DNA of 64,000 nt from Vogesella mureinivorans (GTDB lineage: Bacteria; Pseudomonadota; Gammaproteobacteria; Burkholderiales; Chromobacteriaceae). The stretch lies in assembly GCF_007644035.1 (NCBI RefSeq), contig NZ_VMTV02000021.1, positions 23,316-87,315 of the forward strand, read 5' to 3'. A model generated the notes under the pieces. The model searched no databases. It had not been told where the DNA came from and saw nothing but the letters and a program-made list of their open reading frames with translations. Both the position numbers and the translations under genes were made by a program. Positions 39,207-48,515 of the stretch are shown piece after piece (the first letter of the stretch is position 1; each line of letters begins with the position of its first letter).

Positions 39207-39251
39207 ACCCGACGCCACCCTGCACTTCAGGGTGGCAGAAGGCGCAAGTCA

Positions 39252-39276
39252 AGCCCGCTGCCTGCAGCGGGTTTTG
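39252..39276 (+). terminator. Terminator after the symporter gene
   Basis: CCCGCTGC (39254-39261) and GCAGCGGG (39264-39271) are followed by TTTT. A second hairpin (GCCACCCTG 39214-39222 with CAGGGTGGC 39228-39236) lies just before it. Some read-through to the next gene is possible. Confidence 0.65.
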
Positions 39277-39302
39277 CTGGCTCCTTCGCACATGTACACC
39301 CC

Positions 39303-41204
39303 ATGCATAGCGCCCCCAACCCGACCCTGGTCGAAGCCACCGTCAGCTTTCTGACCCAGCACAGCCCCTTTGATGGCATGGAGGCGGCGGCACTGCAGTT
39401 TCTGGGCGAGTCGCTACAGCTGGCTTACTACCCGCAGGACAGCTTCCTGCTTACCCCCGACATGGGGCCGCCGCCGTTTTTCTTCATCGTGCAGCGCGGC
39501 AAGGTGTTGTCGCGCGAAGACGGCGACATCGCCAGCCACAACCTCACCCTGTCGGCCGGCGAGTGCTTTCCTATCGGCGCCAGCAGCGGCAGCCGCGCCA
39601 CGGTGTGCCATTACTCGGCGCTGGAAGACACCTTCTGCTACCGCCTGCCCGCCCATCTGTTTGCGCAGCTGCTAACGCTCAGCCCGGTATTCAACCGCTT
39701 TTGCGCCAGCTACCTGTCCACCCTGCTGGGCCAATCACGCCGCGACATGCAGCTGCAGTTTTCGCAGCGCGCACTGGAACAGCAATCGCTGGCCACCCCC
39801 CTGCGCGACCTGCTCAAGCGCGCGCCGGTCACCGCCAGCCCCGAGCACAGCATCGAACAAGTACTGGCCATCATGGGCGAACACAACGTCGGCTCGGTGG
39901 TCATGGTAGACAGCCACGGCCAGCCGCAGGGCATCTTTACCCAGTCCGACCTGCTCAAGCGCGTGGTACTGCCCAAGGTCGATACCCGGCTGCCCATCAG
40001 CCAGGTGATGTCCACCCGGCCGCACACCATCAGCCGCCACGCCAGCGCCTACGACGCCGCGCTGGCGCTAGCCACCCACGGTGTACGCCACGCACTGGTG
40101 GTAGATGAAAACCAGGTACTGCAAGGGGTGGTTTCGGAACGCGACCTGTTTGCCATGCAGCGCATCGGCCTGCGCCAGATACGCTACGCGGTGGAAACCG
40201 CCGCCGACATGACCGCCCTGCACCAGGTTGGCCGCGACCTGCGCCAGCTCACCACCAATATGCTGGCGCAAGGCGTGGGGGCCGAGCAGATCACCCAGTT
40301 CGTGTCGGCGCTGAACGACAGCATTACCGCCCGCATTATCGAGCTGAACCTGCAGCAACACGACCTGTACGGCATAGACTGGGTGTGGCTGGCCTTTGGC
40401 TCCGAAGGGCGCGAAGAACAAACCTTCAGCACCGACCAGGACAACGGCCTGCTGTACCTCTGCCCGGAAGCCTACGACAAAGACCAGGTACAGCTGCGGC
40501 TGCTGGATTTTGCCGCCGACGTCAACGCCGACCTGGACCGCTACGGTTTCCCGCTGTGCAAGGGCAATATCATGGCCAGCAACCCGGCGCTGTGCCTGAC
40601 ACTGGAAGAATGGCAAGAACGCTTCCGCCGCTGGATCGCCAGCCCCGACCCCAAGGCGCTACTGAACGCGGCCATCTTTTTTGACCTGCGCCCGCTGTAC
40701 GGTAAGCGCCACCTGGCCAACCAGCTGCAAAAGCAGCTGTTTGCCTACAGCCGGCCCAACAGCCTGTTCCAGCGCATGCTGGCGGCCAACGCGCTGAGCG
40801 TAGCGCCACCCCTGGGCCTGCTACGCGATTTCGTTACCGAAGACCACCACGGCGAAGGCGGCTGGCTAGACCTCAAGACCTGCGGCAGCCGGCTATTTGT
40901 CGATGTCGCCCGCGTGCTGGCGCTGTGCTACGGCATGGCCAGCAGCAATACCGCGCAACGGCTGGAGCAGGCCGCCGCCCACATGGACACCCCGCGCGAG
41001 GAAGTACGCGGCTTGATCGATGCTTTCCAGTTCATCCAGATGCTGCGCCTGCGACACCAGCACCTGGAACAAGAACTGGGCCGCCAGGGCGACAACCTCA
41101 TCCAGCCGGACAAGCTCAACCCGCTGGACAGGCGCATCCTCAAAGAAGCCCTGCGCCAGGCCCGGCGGCTGCAACAGCGCCTGAAACTGAAATACCAGCT
41201 ATGA
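39303..41204 (+). CDS. cNMP-binding, CBS and DUF294 nucleotidyltransferase-like protein
   Basis: The 633-residue soluble protein has a cyclic-nucleotide-binding-like domain (about 15-130), two CBS domains (about 170-285, with VGSVVMVDSHGQPQGIFTQSD and HALVVDENQVLQGVVSERD), a DUF294 nucleotidyltransferase-like domain (about 300-440, AFGSEGREEQTFSTDQDNGLLY) and a C-terminal helical DUF294_C domain. The pattern resembles GlnD-type regulators. Homologues often sit beside acetate symporters and an exonuclease gene, as here, suggesting control of uptake by nucleotide signals. The biochemical activity is not known. Confidence 0.9.
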   Translation: MHSAPNPTLVEATVSFLTQHSPFDGMEAAALQFLGESLQLAYYPQDSFLLTPDMGPPPFFFIVQRGKVLSREDGDIASHNLTLSAGECFPIGASSGSRATVCHYSALEDTFCYRLPAHLFAQLLTLSPVFNRFCASYLSTLLGQSRRDMQLQFSQRALEQQSLATPLRDLLKRAPVTASPEHSIEQVLAIMGEHNVGSVVMVDSHGQPQGIFTQSDLLKRVVLPKVDTRLPISQVMSTRPHTISRHASAYDAALALATHGVRHALVVDENQVLQGVVSERDLFAMQRIGLRQIRYAVETAADMTALHQVGRDLRQLTTNMLAQGVGAEQITQFVSALNDSITARIIELNLQQHDLYGIDWVWLAFGSEGREEQTFSTDQDNGLLYLCPEAYDKDQVQLRLLDFAADVNADLDRYGFPLCKGNIMASNPALCLTLEEWQERFRRWIASPDPKALLNAAIFFDLRPLYGKRHLANQLQKQLFAYSRPNSLFQRMLAANALSVAPPLGLLRDFVTEDHHGEGGWLDLKTCGSRLFVDVARVLALCYGMASSNTAQRLEQAAAHMDTPREEVRGLIDAFQFIQMLRLRHQHLEQELGRQGDNLIQPDKLNPLDRRILKEALRQARRLQQRLKLKYQL

Positions 41205-41914
41205 CCTGGCCACGCTGGCTGCACTGGCTGCAGCGCACCCCGCCCGCCGCGCTGGACGACTTGCAACGACAGCGGCTACAGCACTGGCAGGCGCTACCAG
41301 ACACCGACTGGCAGCAAAACGCCCGCCACACGCGGCTACTGGTGGTAGATGTGGAAGCCAGCGGCCTGAACCTGCGCCGCGACATGCTGATTTCCATCGG
41401 CAGCGTGGCGCTGCAAGATGGCGGCATCGACCCGCGGCAGGCGTTTGAAGTGGTACTGCGCCAAGAGCAGGTCTCGTCCAGCGACAACATTCTCATCCAC
41501 GGTATCAGCGGCGCGCAGCAACGCGAGGGCATGCCGCCGGCCGAGGCGCTGTTACAGTTTCTGGAATACAGCGGCAAGGCACCGCTGGTGGCCTATCACG
41601 CCTTTTTCGACCAGCACATGATTGCCACAGCCATGCGCCGTCACCTTGGCCTGCACTACCAGCCGCGCTGGCTGGACCTGGCCTGGCTGCTGCCGTCGCT
41701 GTTTGCCAGCCGCCAGGCACACGTGGTGGCGCTAGACGACTGGCTGACGCGCTTTGGCATCCGCAACCACCGGCGGCACAATGCCATTGCCGACTGCCTG
41801 GCCACCGCCCAGCTACTGCAAATGGCACTGCACCGCGCCGAAGAGCGCGGCATCACCACCCTGAAAGCGCTGGCAGCTACCGAACGCCTGCGCCGACACA
41901 ACAACCCCGTTTAA
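41201..41914 (+). CDS. DnaQ-fold 3'-5' exonuclease
   Basis: The 237-residue protein has the DEDD exonuclease motifs: VVDVEASGLN (Exo I, Asp and Glu, about 46), YHAFFDQHMI (Exo II, about 135) and HNAIADCLAT (Exo III with His and Asp, about 192). It resembles polymerase III epsilon-type exonucleases. Its ATG overlaps the stop of the DUF294 gene by four bases, so the two are translationally coupled. The reason for this pairing is unknown; it may act on small RNA or oligonucleotides. Confidence 0.9.
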   Translation: MTWPRWLHWLQRTPPAALDDLQRQRLQHWQALPDTDWQQNARHTRLLVVDVEASGLNLRRDMLISIGSVALQDGGIDPRQAFEVVLRQEQVSSSDNILIHGISGAQQREGMPPAEALLQFLEYSGKAPLVAYHAFFDQHMIATAMRRHLGLHYQPRWLDLAWLLPSLFASRQAHVVALDDWLTRFGIRNHRRHNAIADCLATAQLLQMALHRAEERGITTLKALAATERLRRHNNPV

Positions 41915-41926
41915 CAAGGAGAACCC

Positions 41927-42280
41927 ATGGCAACGCTGTTTCTGATCCTGAACTGGATACTGTTTCTGCTGATCTTCATGATGGCCGGCCACTTCCTGCG
42001 GCTGGCTTTTCTGGTAGGCATACGCAAGCGCCACGACCTGGTACGCAACTGGAGAGGCGAACCGCTGCCGGCCAGCAGCGGCATGGTAAAGCGCTATGTG
42101 GCATTGAACCTGCTGGCGGCGATAGCCCTGCTGGCCGACGGCCTGGCCACGGTACTGATCGGGCTGCCGATGCAGGTATGGAGCATGACCGGCGGGCTTA
42201 TTCTGTGGCTGTACTTCACCAGCTTGCACCTGATGGGTTGGCGCGCGCGCCAGGCTGCGCAGCACAGAGGCCAGGCCTGA
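41927..42280 (+). CDS. Small membrane protein of unknown function
   Basis: The 117-residue protein has three hydrophobic segments (about 3-30, 57-78 and 85-103) separated by a basic loop (GIRKRHDLVRNW). I do not recognise the family. AAGGAG lies six bases before its ATG, and it follows the exonuclease gene by 12 bases, so it is probably the last gene of the operon. Confidence 0.7.
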   Translation: MATLFLILNWILFLLIFMMAGHFLRLAFLVGIRKRHDLVRNWRGEPLPASSGMVKRYVALNLLAAIALLADGLATVLIGLPMQVWSMTGGLILWLYFTSLHLMGWRARQAAQHRGQA

Positions 42281-42343
42281 TACCCGCCAGCGCCAGCACA
42301 TGCGCTACCCGACAGGTACGTGGCTGGCAGCAGGTAGGCCCTG

Positions 42344-42802
42344 CTAGCGGCGGCCTGCGGCCAACCTTTGCAGTAGCTTGTCCAGCTGGGCGCCAAACGC
42401 CTGGCGGTCGCGCTGGCTGAAAGCCGCCGGGCCGCCGGTTTGCACGCCGCTGTCGCGCAGCTCGGTCATGAAATTGCGTAGCGCCAGCGCTTCGCGGATG
42501 GTGGCGTCGCTGTACAGCTCGCCGCGCGGGTTCAGCGCCAGCGCACCTTTGGCCACCACCTGCGCGGCCAGCGGAATATCAGCGGTGACGACAATGTCGC
42601 CCGGCTGCGCCTGCTGGGCAATGTGGTTATCGGCTACGTCGAAACCGGCCGGTACCTGCACGGCACGGATATGCGGCGATGGCGGCACGCGCAGCAGCTG
42701 GTTGGCCACCAGCACGGTAGCGGTACCTGTGCGGTCGGCCGCGCGAAACAGGATGTCCTTGATGACCGCCGGACAGGCGTCGGCGTCTACCCAGATCGTC
42801 AT
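42344..42802 (-). CDS. yaiI: UPF0178 (DUF188, YaiI/YqxD) protein
   Basis: The 152-residue protein matches the YaiI/YqxD family, with [33 protein letters not shown] and LNPRGELY...[10 protein letters not shown]. The PIN-like pattern of acidic residues (DAD, TADI) suggests a nuclease, but function is unproven. It overlaps the stop-start junction of tyrA by four bases. A copy of the 10-mer repeat covers the last codons. Confidence 0.92.
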   Translation of the reverse strand: MTIWVDADACPAVIKDILFRAADRTGTATVLVANQLLRVPPSPHIRAVQVPAGFDVADNHIAQQAQPGDIVVTADIPLAAQVVAKGALALNPRGELYSDATIREALALRNFMTELRDSGVQTGGPAAFSQRDRQAFGAQLDKLLQRLAAGRR

Positions 42803-43704
42803 GCGTTGCCCCGGTTAAAGTGTTGTTGCCATTGCTGGCGGGCTTCGCGGGCGCGCTCGAAACGCGTGGTCATGGCCTCGGCGTCACCTGCCAGCAGCTC
42901 CTGGCGCAGTGCGGCCAACGTGGCCTGGAAAGCATCCAGCTCGACCAACAGTGCGTCGCGGTTGGCCAGCGCGATGTCGCGCCACATTTCAGGGTGGCTG
43001 CCGGCAATGCGGGTAAAGTCGCGAAAGCCGGTGGCGGCAAAATCGAAGCAGCGCGCCGCATCGGCTTTGGCCACGATGGTGTCTACATAAGCAAAGGCCA
43101 GCAGGTGCGGCAGGTGGCTCACGGTGGCAAACACCGCGTCGTGCTCGGCGGCGCTCATCTCGTACACACGGGCACCGCAGGCCTGCCACAGCGTGCGCAC
43201 CAGCGCGGCGGCGTCGGGGCGGGTTTCCGGCAGCGGGGTCACCACGATGCGGCGGTTGTCGTACAGGCCGTACTGGGCAGCGGCAGCGCCGGACAGGTCG
43301 GAGCCGGCAATCGGGTGCGCCGGTACGCAGCTGGCCAGGTGGGCGGGCAGGTGCTGGCGCATCAGCGCCACCACATCGCTTTTGGTACTGCCACCATCGG
43401 TGACCACGCAGTGCGCTGGCAGGTGCGGGGCGATGTCGGCAAACACACGCGCCATCTGCCCCACCGGGGTGGCCACCAGCACCACGTCGGCGTGGCGTAC
43501 CGCGTCGGCTGCGCTGTGGCTGGCCTCGTCTATCACGCCCAGCTCGATGGCGCGCTGCAGGTTGGCCGCAGAGCGCCCTACGCCGATTACCTTTGCCACC
43601 CGCCCGGCACGGCGCAAGGCTAGCGCAAACGAGCCACCAATCAGGCCCACACCGATCACTACCAGGGTCAATCCGCCCTCACCCGCCTGCATGCTATCGC
43701 CCAT
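42799..43704 (-). CDS. tyrA: Prephenate dehydrogenase
   Basis: The roughly 301-residue protein has the NAD(P)-binding [15 protein letters not shown] at the N-terminus and the TyrA blocks [28 protein letters not shown] and [14 protein letters not shown], with the catalytic His. It converts prephenate to 4-hydroxyphenylpyruvate in tyrosine synthesis. I chose the ATG at 43704; another at 43692 is equally possible, and the frame is open further upstream to 43764. The gene is divergent from the DUF4936 gene. Confidence 0.93.
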   Translation of the reverse strand: MGDSMQAGEGGLTLVVIGVGLIGGSFALALRRAGRVAKVIGVGRSAANLQRAIELGVIDEASHSAADAVRHADVVLVATPVGQMARVFADIAPHLPAHCVVTDGGSTKSDVVALMRQHLPAHLASCVPAHPIAGSDLSGAAAAQYGLYDNRRIVVTPLPETRPDAAALVRTLWQACGARVYEMSAAEHDAVFATVSHLPHLLAFAYVDTIVAKADAARCFDFAATGFRDFTRIAGSHPEMWRDIALANRDALLVELDAFQATLAALRQELLAGDAEAMTTRFERAREARQQWQQHFNRGNA

Positions 43705-43762
43705 CACTGTCTGTTCAGAGCCGTTATCATAACCGCATTCGTGTGTACTCAAGGGGGCCACC

Positions 43763-44077
43763 ATGCACTGTTCGCTGTATATCTATTACCGCGTCAATGG
43801 CAATTTCCTGCCGTTTCGGCAAGCATCTGCCAGGCTCATGGCAGAAGTTCATGAAAAACTGCACATAAACGGCAGACTATTGCAACGTCGCGACGATACA
43901 CAGACCTGGATGGAAATCTACGAGCCGGTAAGCGACGCCGCCGCGCTGCAGCAGCTGCTGGCCGAAGGGGTGGCCGGCGACCCGTGCTGGCAGGGTGTCA
44001 GCAGGCACGAAGAGTGGTTTGTGCCGCTGGCCGATACGGTTTGCCAGCTGGGCGAGCCGCACTGCGACGCACCGTGA
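43763..44077 (+). CDS. DUF4936 family protein
   Basis: The 104-residue protein, with SLYIYYRV, RRDDTQTWMEIYEPV and RHEEWF, resembles DUF4936, a betaproteobacterial family of unknown function that probably forms a ferredoxin-like fold. No signal peptide or membrane segment. AGGGGG lies seven bases upstream of the ATG. The start lies 59 bases from the divergent tyrA start. Confidence 0.78.
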   Translation: MHCSLYIYYRVNGNFLPFRQASARLMAEVHEKLHINGRLLQRRDDTQTWMEIYEPVSDAAALQQLLAEGVAGDPCWQGVSRHEEWFVPLADTVCQLGEPHCDAP

Positions 44078-44200
44078 GCGGATGCCAGTAAACTAAATAT
44101 TTAATATCAATAATTTAGCAGCACAAATTAATTTATCGCGTGGTTGAAATTGCAGCCATCACTCCCTAGCCTGACTGTAGGCATCCAGGGGGAGAAAAAC

Positions 44201-45820
44201 ATGTACCAGCTCTTCAGTATCCGGCAAAAGTTGCTGGCGGCCTTCGGGCTTATCTTGTTACTGATGGCCGTCATGGCCGCGTTGGTCATGCAAAAACTCA
44301 ATGTGATCGAGCACGACCTGGAAGAAATCGTAGAGGATCTCAGCCCGGAAATGGTGCTGTCCGCCGAGCTGATACAGCTCAGCATGGACAACGCGCTACT
44401 GGCGCACCGGCGCCACCTGCAAGACAGCCCCGCGCTACAGCAACAAATGCAGCAGCACCGCCAGCAAAGCCTGGCGGCGCTGGACAAGCTGCAGCAGCTG
44501 GAACACAAGGATGCCGGCAAGCAGCAGCTACAGCAGCTGCAAGGCTTGCTGCAAGCCACGCACGCCAGCCAGCTGCAATTTGAGCAGCTGCTGGCCAGCC
44601 AGGATGCCAATGCCGGCCAATGGCTGCTGCAGCGGCTGGACCCGCAAACGAACACACTCGTCACGGCACTCAAGCAGTTCATTGCCCTGCAACGCCAGGA
44701 AATGCAGCGCGCCGAGCAAGAAGCCATCACCAGCTACCACCAGGCCGAAACCACACAGCTGATCGTCGGGCTGGCCGCCTTGCTGCTCGGCGCCAGCATT
44801 GCCTGGCTGTTTGCCGGCAAGCTATCGGGCCACCTGCGCAGCATCGTGCGCGAAACACAGCGCATTGCCGCGGGCGACCTGCGCCCGCGCGCGCACCCCT
44901 TACCCGCCGCCAAACGCGACGAAACCCTGCAGCTGGCACACGCCACGGAGAGCATGCGCCAGCAGCTGGCCGACACACTGGGCAGCATCCGCCAATCGTC
45001 GTTTGCCGTCAGCGATGCCTCGCACGAGCTGTCGAGCATGTCGGAACAAGTGGCCATCAGCGTACAGCGCCAGGCCGAAGCCACCGGGGAAGCCAGTGCC
45101 ACGCTGGAAGAACTGACGGTGAGCATCAACCACGTATCGGACAACGCCGAAGAAGCCAACCAGCGCTCGCAGCAGGCCGGGCAGCAAGCCGGGCAAGGCG
45201 TGGCGGCCGTGCAGGCGTCACTGCAGCTGGTGCGCCAGGTTGGCCGCAGCGTGCAGCAAACCGGCCAGGCCCTGGGTGAGCTCACGCGCGAGGTACAAGA
45301 GATCGACCGCATCGTGACGGTTATCCGCGAGGTAGCCGACCAGACCAACCTGCTGGCGCTCAACGCCAGCATCGAGGCCGCCCGCGCCGGCGAAGCCGGG
45401 CGCGGCTTTGCCGTGGTAGCCGACGAGGTACGCAAGCTGGCCGAGCGCACCGCCACCGCCACCGGCGACATCACCGGCATGATTGGCCGCATCCGCCAGG
45501 GCGTACACGATGTGGAGCACCAGATGGGGCAAAGCGAACAGCAGATGACACAGGCAGACCAGGCCACACAGGGCAGCGGTCATACCATAGAGGCGGCGCA
45601 GCAATTCAGCGCGCAGGCCAGCCAGGCGGTGGGCAGCATCAGCGCGGCGCTGGGCGAACAGCGCGATGCCAGCCAGGTACTGGCCTGCAGCATGGAACAG
45701 GTGGCGCAGATGGCCGAGGAAAACAGCGCCACAGTAGAGGAGCTGGCTACCACGTCCAGCCAGCTCAGCGCGCTGGCCGACAGCATGCAGCAGATGGTGG
45801 CGCGCTTTCGGCTGGCCTGA
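44201..45820 (+). CDS. Methyl-accepting chemotaxis protein
   Basis: The 539-residue transducer has TM1 at about 11-30, a helical periplasmic domain rich in Gln (about 32-185), TM2 near 187-207, HAMP, and a signalling domain with the hairpin tip [19 protein letters not shown] and [17 protein letters not shown] (near 380-417). GGGGGAG lies seven bases before the ATG at 44201. The AT-rich region 44078-44140 probably holds the promoter. The ligand is unknown. It abuts pabC tail to tail with no gap. Confidence 0.93.
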   Translation: MYQLFSIRQKLLAAFGLILLLMAVMAALVMQKLNVIEHDLEEIVEDLSPEMVLSAELIQLSMDNALLAHRRHLQDSPALQQQMQQHRQQSLAALDKLQQLEHKDAGKQQLQQLQGLLQATHASQLQFEQLLASQDANAGQWLLQRLDPQTNTLVTALKQFIALQRQEMQRAEQEAITSYHQAETTQLIVGLAALLLGASIAWLFAGKLSGHLRSIVRETQRIAAGDLRPRAHPLPAAKRDETLQLAHATESMRQQLADTLGSIRQSSFAVSDASHELSSMSEQVAISVQRQAEATGEASATLEELTVSINHVSDNAEEANQRSQQAGQQAGQGVAAVQASLQLVRQVGRSVQQTGQALGELTREVQEIDRIVTVIREVADQTNLLALNASIEAARAGEAGRGFAVVADEVRKLAERTATATGDITGMIGRIRQGVHDVEHQMGQSEQQMTQADQATQGSGHTIEAAQQFSAQASQAVGSISAALGEQRDASQVLACSMEQVAQMAEENSATVEELATTSSQLSALADSMQQMVARFRLA

Positions 45821-46624
45821 TCAGGCAGCAGGCAGGTGCTGCTGCAGGCGGGCGGCCAGCGGCCAGGCCTGCCATGTGCGCGCATCCAGCTGGCGCACCG
45901 GCCAGATACCGGCCAGGCTATTGCAGACAAACACTTCATCGACGGCCAATAGCTCGGCAGGCAACACACGCTGCTCGGCTACCGTGATACCCAGCTGGCG
46001 TGCGGTATCGATAATGCAGGCGCGCATGGCGCCGGACACGCCACAGCGGTCCAGCGGCGGTGTAAACAGCTGCCCCGCGTGTACCCAGAACAGGTTGCTC
46101 ATGGTGCCTTCCACCACGGTGCCGTCGCTGTCCAGCATCAGACCTTCAGCAATGGCCGGGTCGCCCCACTCGCTGCGTGCCAGCACGTTTTCCAGCCGGT
46201 TCAGGTGTTTGACCCCCGCCAGCAAAGGCTGCAGGCCCAGCTGCGTGCTGCACCAGCGCAGCGTAATGCCCTGCGCGGCGCGCTCGGGCGGGTAGCCCGC
46301 CCACGCGGCAGCGCTGACGATACGGGTAGGCTGCACCGTGGCCGGTATGGCGTAGCCACGCTGGCCGCTGCCACGCGTCAGCACCACCTTGGCCACGGCG
46401 CGTGGCAGGCCGGCGCAGACGGTGGCGATTTCTGCCAGCAGCAGCGCCTCGTCCGGGCACGGCAGGCGCAGGGCGGCGCAGTCTGCGGCCAACCTTTGCC
46501 ACTGCCAGCGCCATAACCGGGGCTGGCCAGCCAGCACTTCCAGCGTGCGGTACAGGCCGTCGCCGTAGGCCAGGCCACGGTCGCTGGCCGGCAGGCTGTC
46601 TGCCACCACACCATTAATCAGCAT
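45821..46624 (-). CDS. pabC: Aminodeoxychorismate lyase (4-amino-4-deoxychorismate lyase)
   Basis: The 267-residue fold-type IV PLP enzyme starts MLINGVVADSLPASDRGLAYGDGLYRT, has KHLNRLENVLARSEW with the PLP lysine region, and SDGTVVEGTMSNLFWV. It releases pyruvate from ADC to give 4-aminobenzoate for folate. AAGGAG lies six bases before the ATG at 46624. It overlaps the end of the GNAT gene by seven bases. It belongs to the same operon as pabB. Confidence 0.93.
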   Translation of the reverse strand: MLINGVVADSLPASDRGLAYGDGLYRTLEVLAGQPRLWRWQWQRLAADCAALRLPCPDEALLLAEIATVCAGLPRAVAKVVLTRGSGQRGYAIPATVQPTRIVSAAAWAGYPPERAAQGITLRWCSTQLGLQPLLAGVKHLNRLENVLARSEWGDPAIAEGLMLDSDGTVVEGTMSNLFWVHAGQLFTPPLDRCGVSGAMRACIIDTARQLGITVAEQRVLPAELLAVDEVFVCNSLAGIWPVRQLDARTWQAWPLAARLQQHLPAA

Positions 46625-47073
46625 GCCAGCTCCTTGCCCAGGCAAATGGACGCGCTGCGGCCAACATAATGGCCGTAAGGGGGAATCTCGCGGTAGCCGT
46701 GGCGCAGGTAAAACTGTACGGCACGGGTATTGATGCGGCGGGTAGACAGCCACAGCGCGCGGTAGCCAAAGCCTGCGGCCTGCTGCTCCAGCGCCGCCAG
46801 CAGCTGCGCGCCCAGGCCCTGGCTGCCGGGCGCCGCGTACATGCGCTTGAGCTCGGCCACACCCGGCTGCAAGGGGCGCAGCGCGCCGCAGCCGTGGGGC
46901 TGGCCGCTACCATCGCAGGCCAGCAGGAACACGGCACCTTCGCCGCGCACGTCGCCAGCGTCAAACGAGGCCTGGCCGCTATCTCCAGTGATGGCCGCCA
47001 GCGTGGCAGACAGCGCCGCCTGCATGGCGATAGCCTGCGGCTGCGCCGGGTCGGCGGGGGCAATGCGGTACAT
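46618..47073 (-). CDS. GNAT family N-acetyltransferase between pabB and pabC
   Basis: The 151-residue protein has a GNAT core, with ELKRMYAAPGSQGLGAQLLAAL (acetyl-CoA loop, about 85-105) and STRRINTRAVQFYLRHGYREI (about 118-138). The substrate is unknown. The ATG at 47073 has AGGAG eight bases upstream. It overlaps pabC by seven bases and lies 40 bases after pabB, with a copy of the 10-mer repeat at 47089 in the gap. Confidence 0.88.
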   Translation of the reverse strand: MYRIAPADPAQPQAIAMQAALSATLAAITGDSGQASFDAGDVRGEGAVFLLACDGSGQPHGCGALRPLQPGVAELKRMYAAPGSQGLGAQLLAALEQQAAGFGYRALWLSTRRINTRAVQFYLRHGYREIPPYGHYVGRSASICLGKELAC

Positions 47074-47113
47074 GGCGTCTCCTGTGTGTGCGGCCAACCT
47101 GGTCACCCGTGGC

Positions 47114-48412
47114 TCAGGCTTGTTCTACGCCCAGCGCACGCAGCAGGCCGCGTGCCTTGTGGCGGGTTTCCTGCAGCTCGCGCTGCGGGTCGGAGTCGGC
47201 CACGATGCCGCCACCGGCACGGAAGCGCAGCTGCTGCCCTTGTTGCATGAAGGTACGGATCAGGATGTTTACGTCCAGCGTGCCGTCGCGGTTCAGGTAG
47301 CCCAGGCTGCCGGTGTAGGCGCGGCGCGCGCTGTTTTCCAGCTCGCGGATAATCTGCATGGTGCGCACTTTGGGGCAGCCGGTAATGGTGCCACCAGGGA
47401 ACAGCGCGCGGAATACCGCCACGGTATCCACGCCGTCACGGATGCGGCCGCGCACATTGGATTCGATATGGTGCACGTAGGCGTAGCTGGCCACCGCCAT
47501 CAGCTCGTTCACCTCCACCGTGCCGGGCTGGCAGATGCGGCCCAGATCATTGCGTTCCAGGTCGATCAGCATCACGTGCTCGGCGCGCTCCTTGATGCTG
47601 CTGATCAGGCGCTGCTTCAGTGCGGCATCTTCGGCGGCGTCGGGCGAGCGCGGGTGGGTGCCGGCAATCGGGCGGGTATCCACCCAGCCGTCGTGCACGC
47701 GCACCAGGCGCTCGGGCGAGGAGCTAACGATATAGGCATCGCCCAGGTCGGCCAGCGCCGAGAACGGCGCCGGGTTGGCGCGGCGCAGCGCGGCAAACAG
47801 GTCTACCGGGCGCACGCTGTCGTGCAGGGTGGCGCGCCAGCCGCGCGAGATGTTCACCTGGAACACGTCGCCTTCGTAGATGTAATCCTTCAGCCGCACC
47901 ACGGCGTCGGTATACCAGTGCGGCGGGTCTTCTTCCAGCGCCTGCAGCTGTACAGGGTTGGCCGCAAAAACAGGTACGTCGTGCAGCGCGGCCTTGAGCT
48001 CGGCCAGCTGGGCGGCGGTTTCTGCCATCAGCCAGCAGCGGCCACTGGCGCGCTCCAGCTGGATGGCAGCCGGAATGCGGCACAGCGCCGCCAGCGGGAA
48101 GCTGTCGCTGATGGCAGCCGGCACACTGGGCTCAAACTCGGACAGCAGGTCGTAACCCATGTACACAAACCAGCCGCCGCTAAACGGCAGGCCGTGCGGG
48201 TTGGCCACGCTGTCTTCGCGCGGCAGCGCGCGCACCGCGTCCAGGAAGGCCGCGCCCTCGCCTTCGCCATAGATACGGCGCTGTTCGGGCAGCGCCATCA
48301 GGATGTCCCAGCCGATGTCGCCGGATGACTGCATCAGGTAGGGAAAACGGCCACGGTCGGCAGCGTGCAGGGCCAGCAGGTCGGGCGTGTGGTTCAGCAG
48401 TTCGTAATGCAT
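47114..48412 (-). CDS. pabB: Aminodeoxychorismate synthase component I
   Basis: The 432-residue chorismate-binding enzyme has PIAGTHPRSPD, the PabB-type PIAGT motif, then ERAEHVMLIDLERNDLGRI, FPGGTITGCPKVRTM and FRAGGGIVADSDPQ at the C-terminus. PIAGT with a catalytic Lys nearby separates it from anthranilate synthase (TrpE). It makes ADC with glutamine amidotransferase PabA, which is not encoded here. The ATG at 48412 was chosen from homology; the upstream extension is non-coding. Confidence 0.93.
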   Translation of the reverse strand: MHYELLNHTPDLLALHAADRGRFPYLMQSSGDIGWDILMALPEQRRIYGEGEGAAFLDAVRALPREDSVANPHGLPFSGGWFVYMGYDLLSEFEPSVPAAISDSFPLAALCRIPAAIQLERASGRCWLMAETAAQLAELKAALHDVPVFAANPVQLQALEEDPPHWYTDAVVRLKDYIYEGDVFQVNISRGWRATLHDSVRPVDLFAALRRANPAPFSALADLGDAYIVSSSPERLVRVHDGWVDTRPIAGTHPRSPDAAEDAALKQRLISSIKERAEHVMLIDLERNDLGRICQPGTVEVNELMAVASYAYVHHIESNVRGRIRDGVDTVAVFRALFPGGTITGCPKVRTMQIIRELENSARRAYTGSLGYLNRDGTLDVNILIRTFMQQGQQLRFRAGGGIVADSDPQRELQETRHKARGLLRALGVEQA

Positions 48413-48444
48413 GGGTGTCGGGCACCGCCATGACGGTAGCCGCA

Positions 48445-48481
48445 AAAGAAAAAGACCGCGCGAGTTTATCGCAGCGGTCTT
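48445..48481 (-). terminator. Terminator after fabF
   Basis: AAGACCGC (48452-48459) and GCGGTCTT (48474-48481) form an 8-bp stem followed on the reverse strand by TTTTCTTTT, about 35 bases after the fabF stop. Confidence 0.7.
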
Positions 48482-48515
48482 GGCTGTCAACGTCGCCGGT
48501 GCGACGTGTCGGCTT

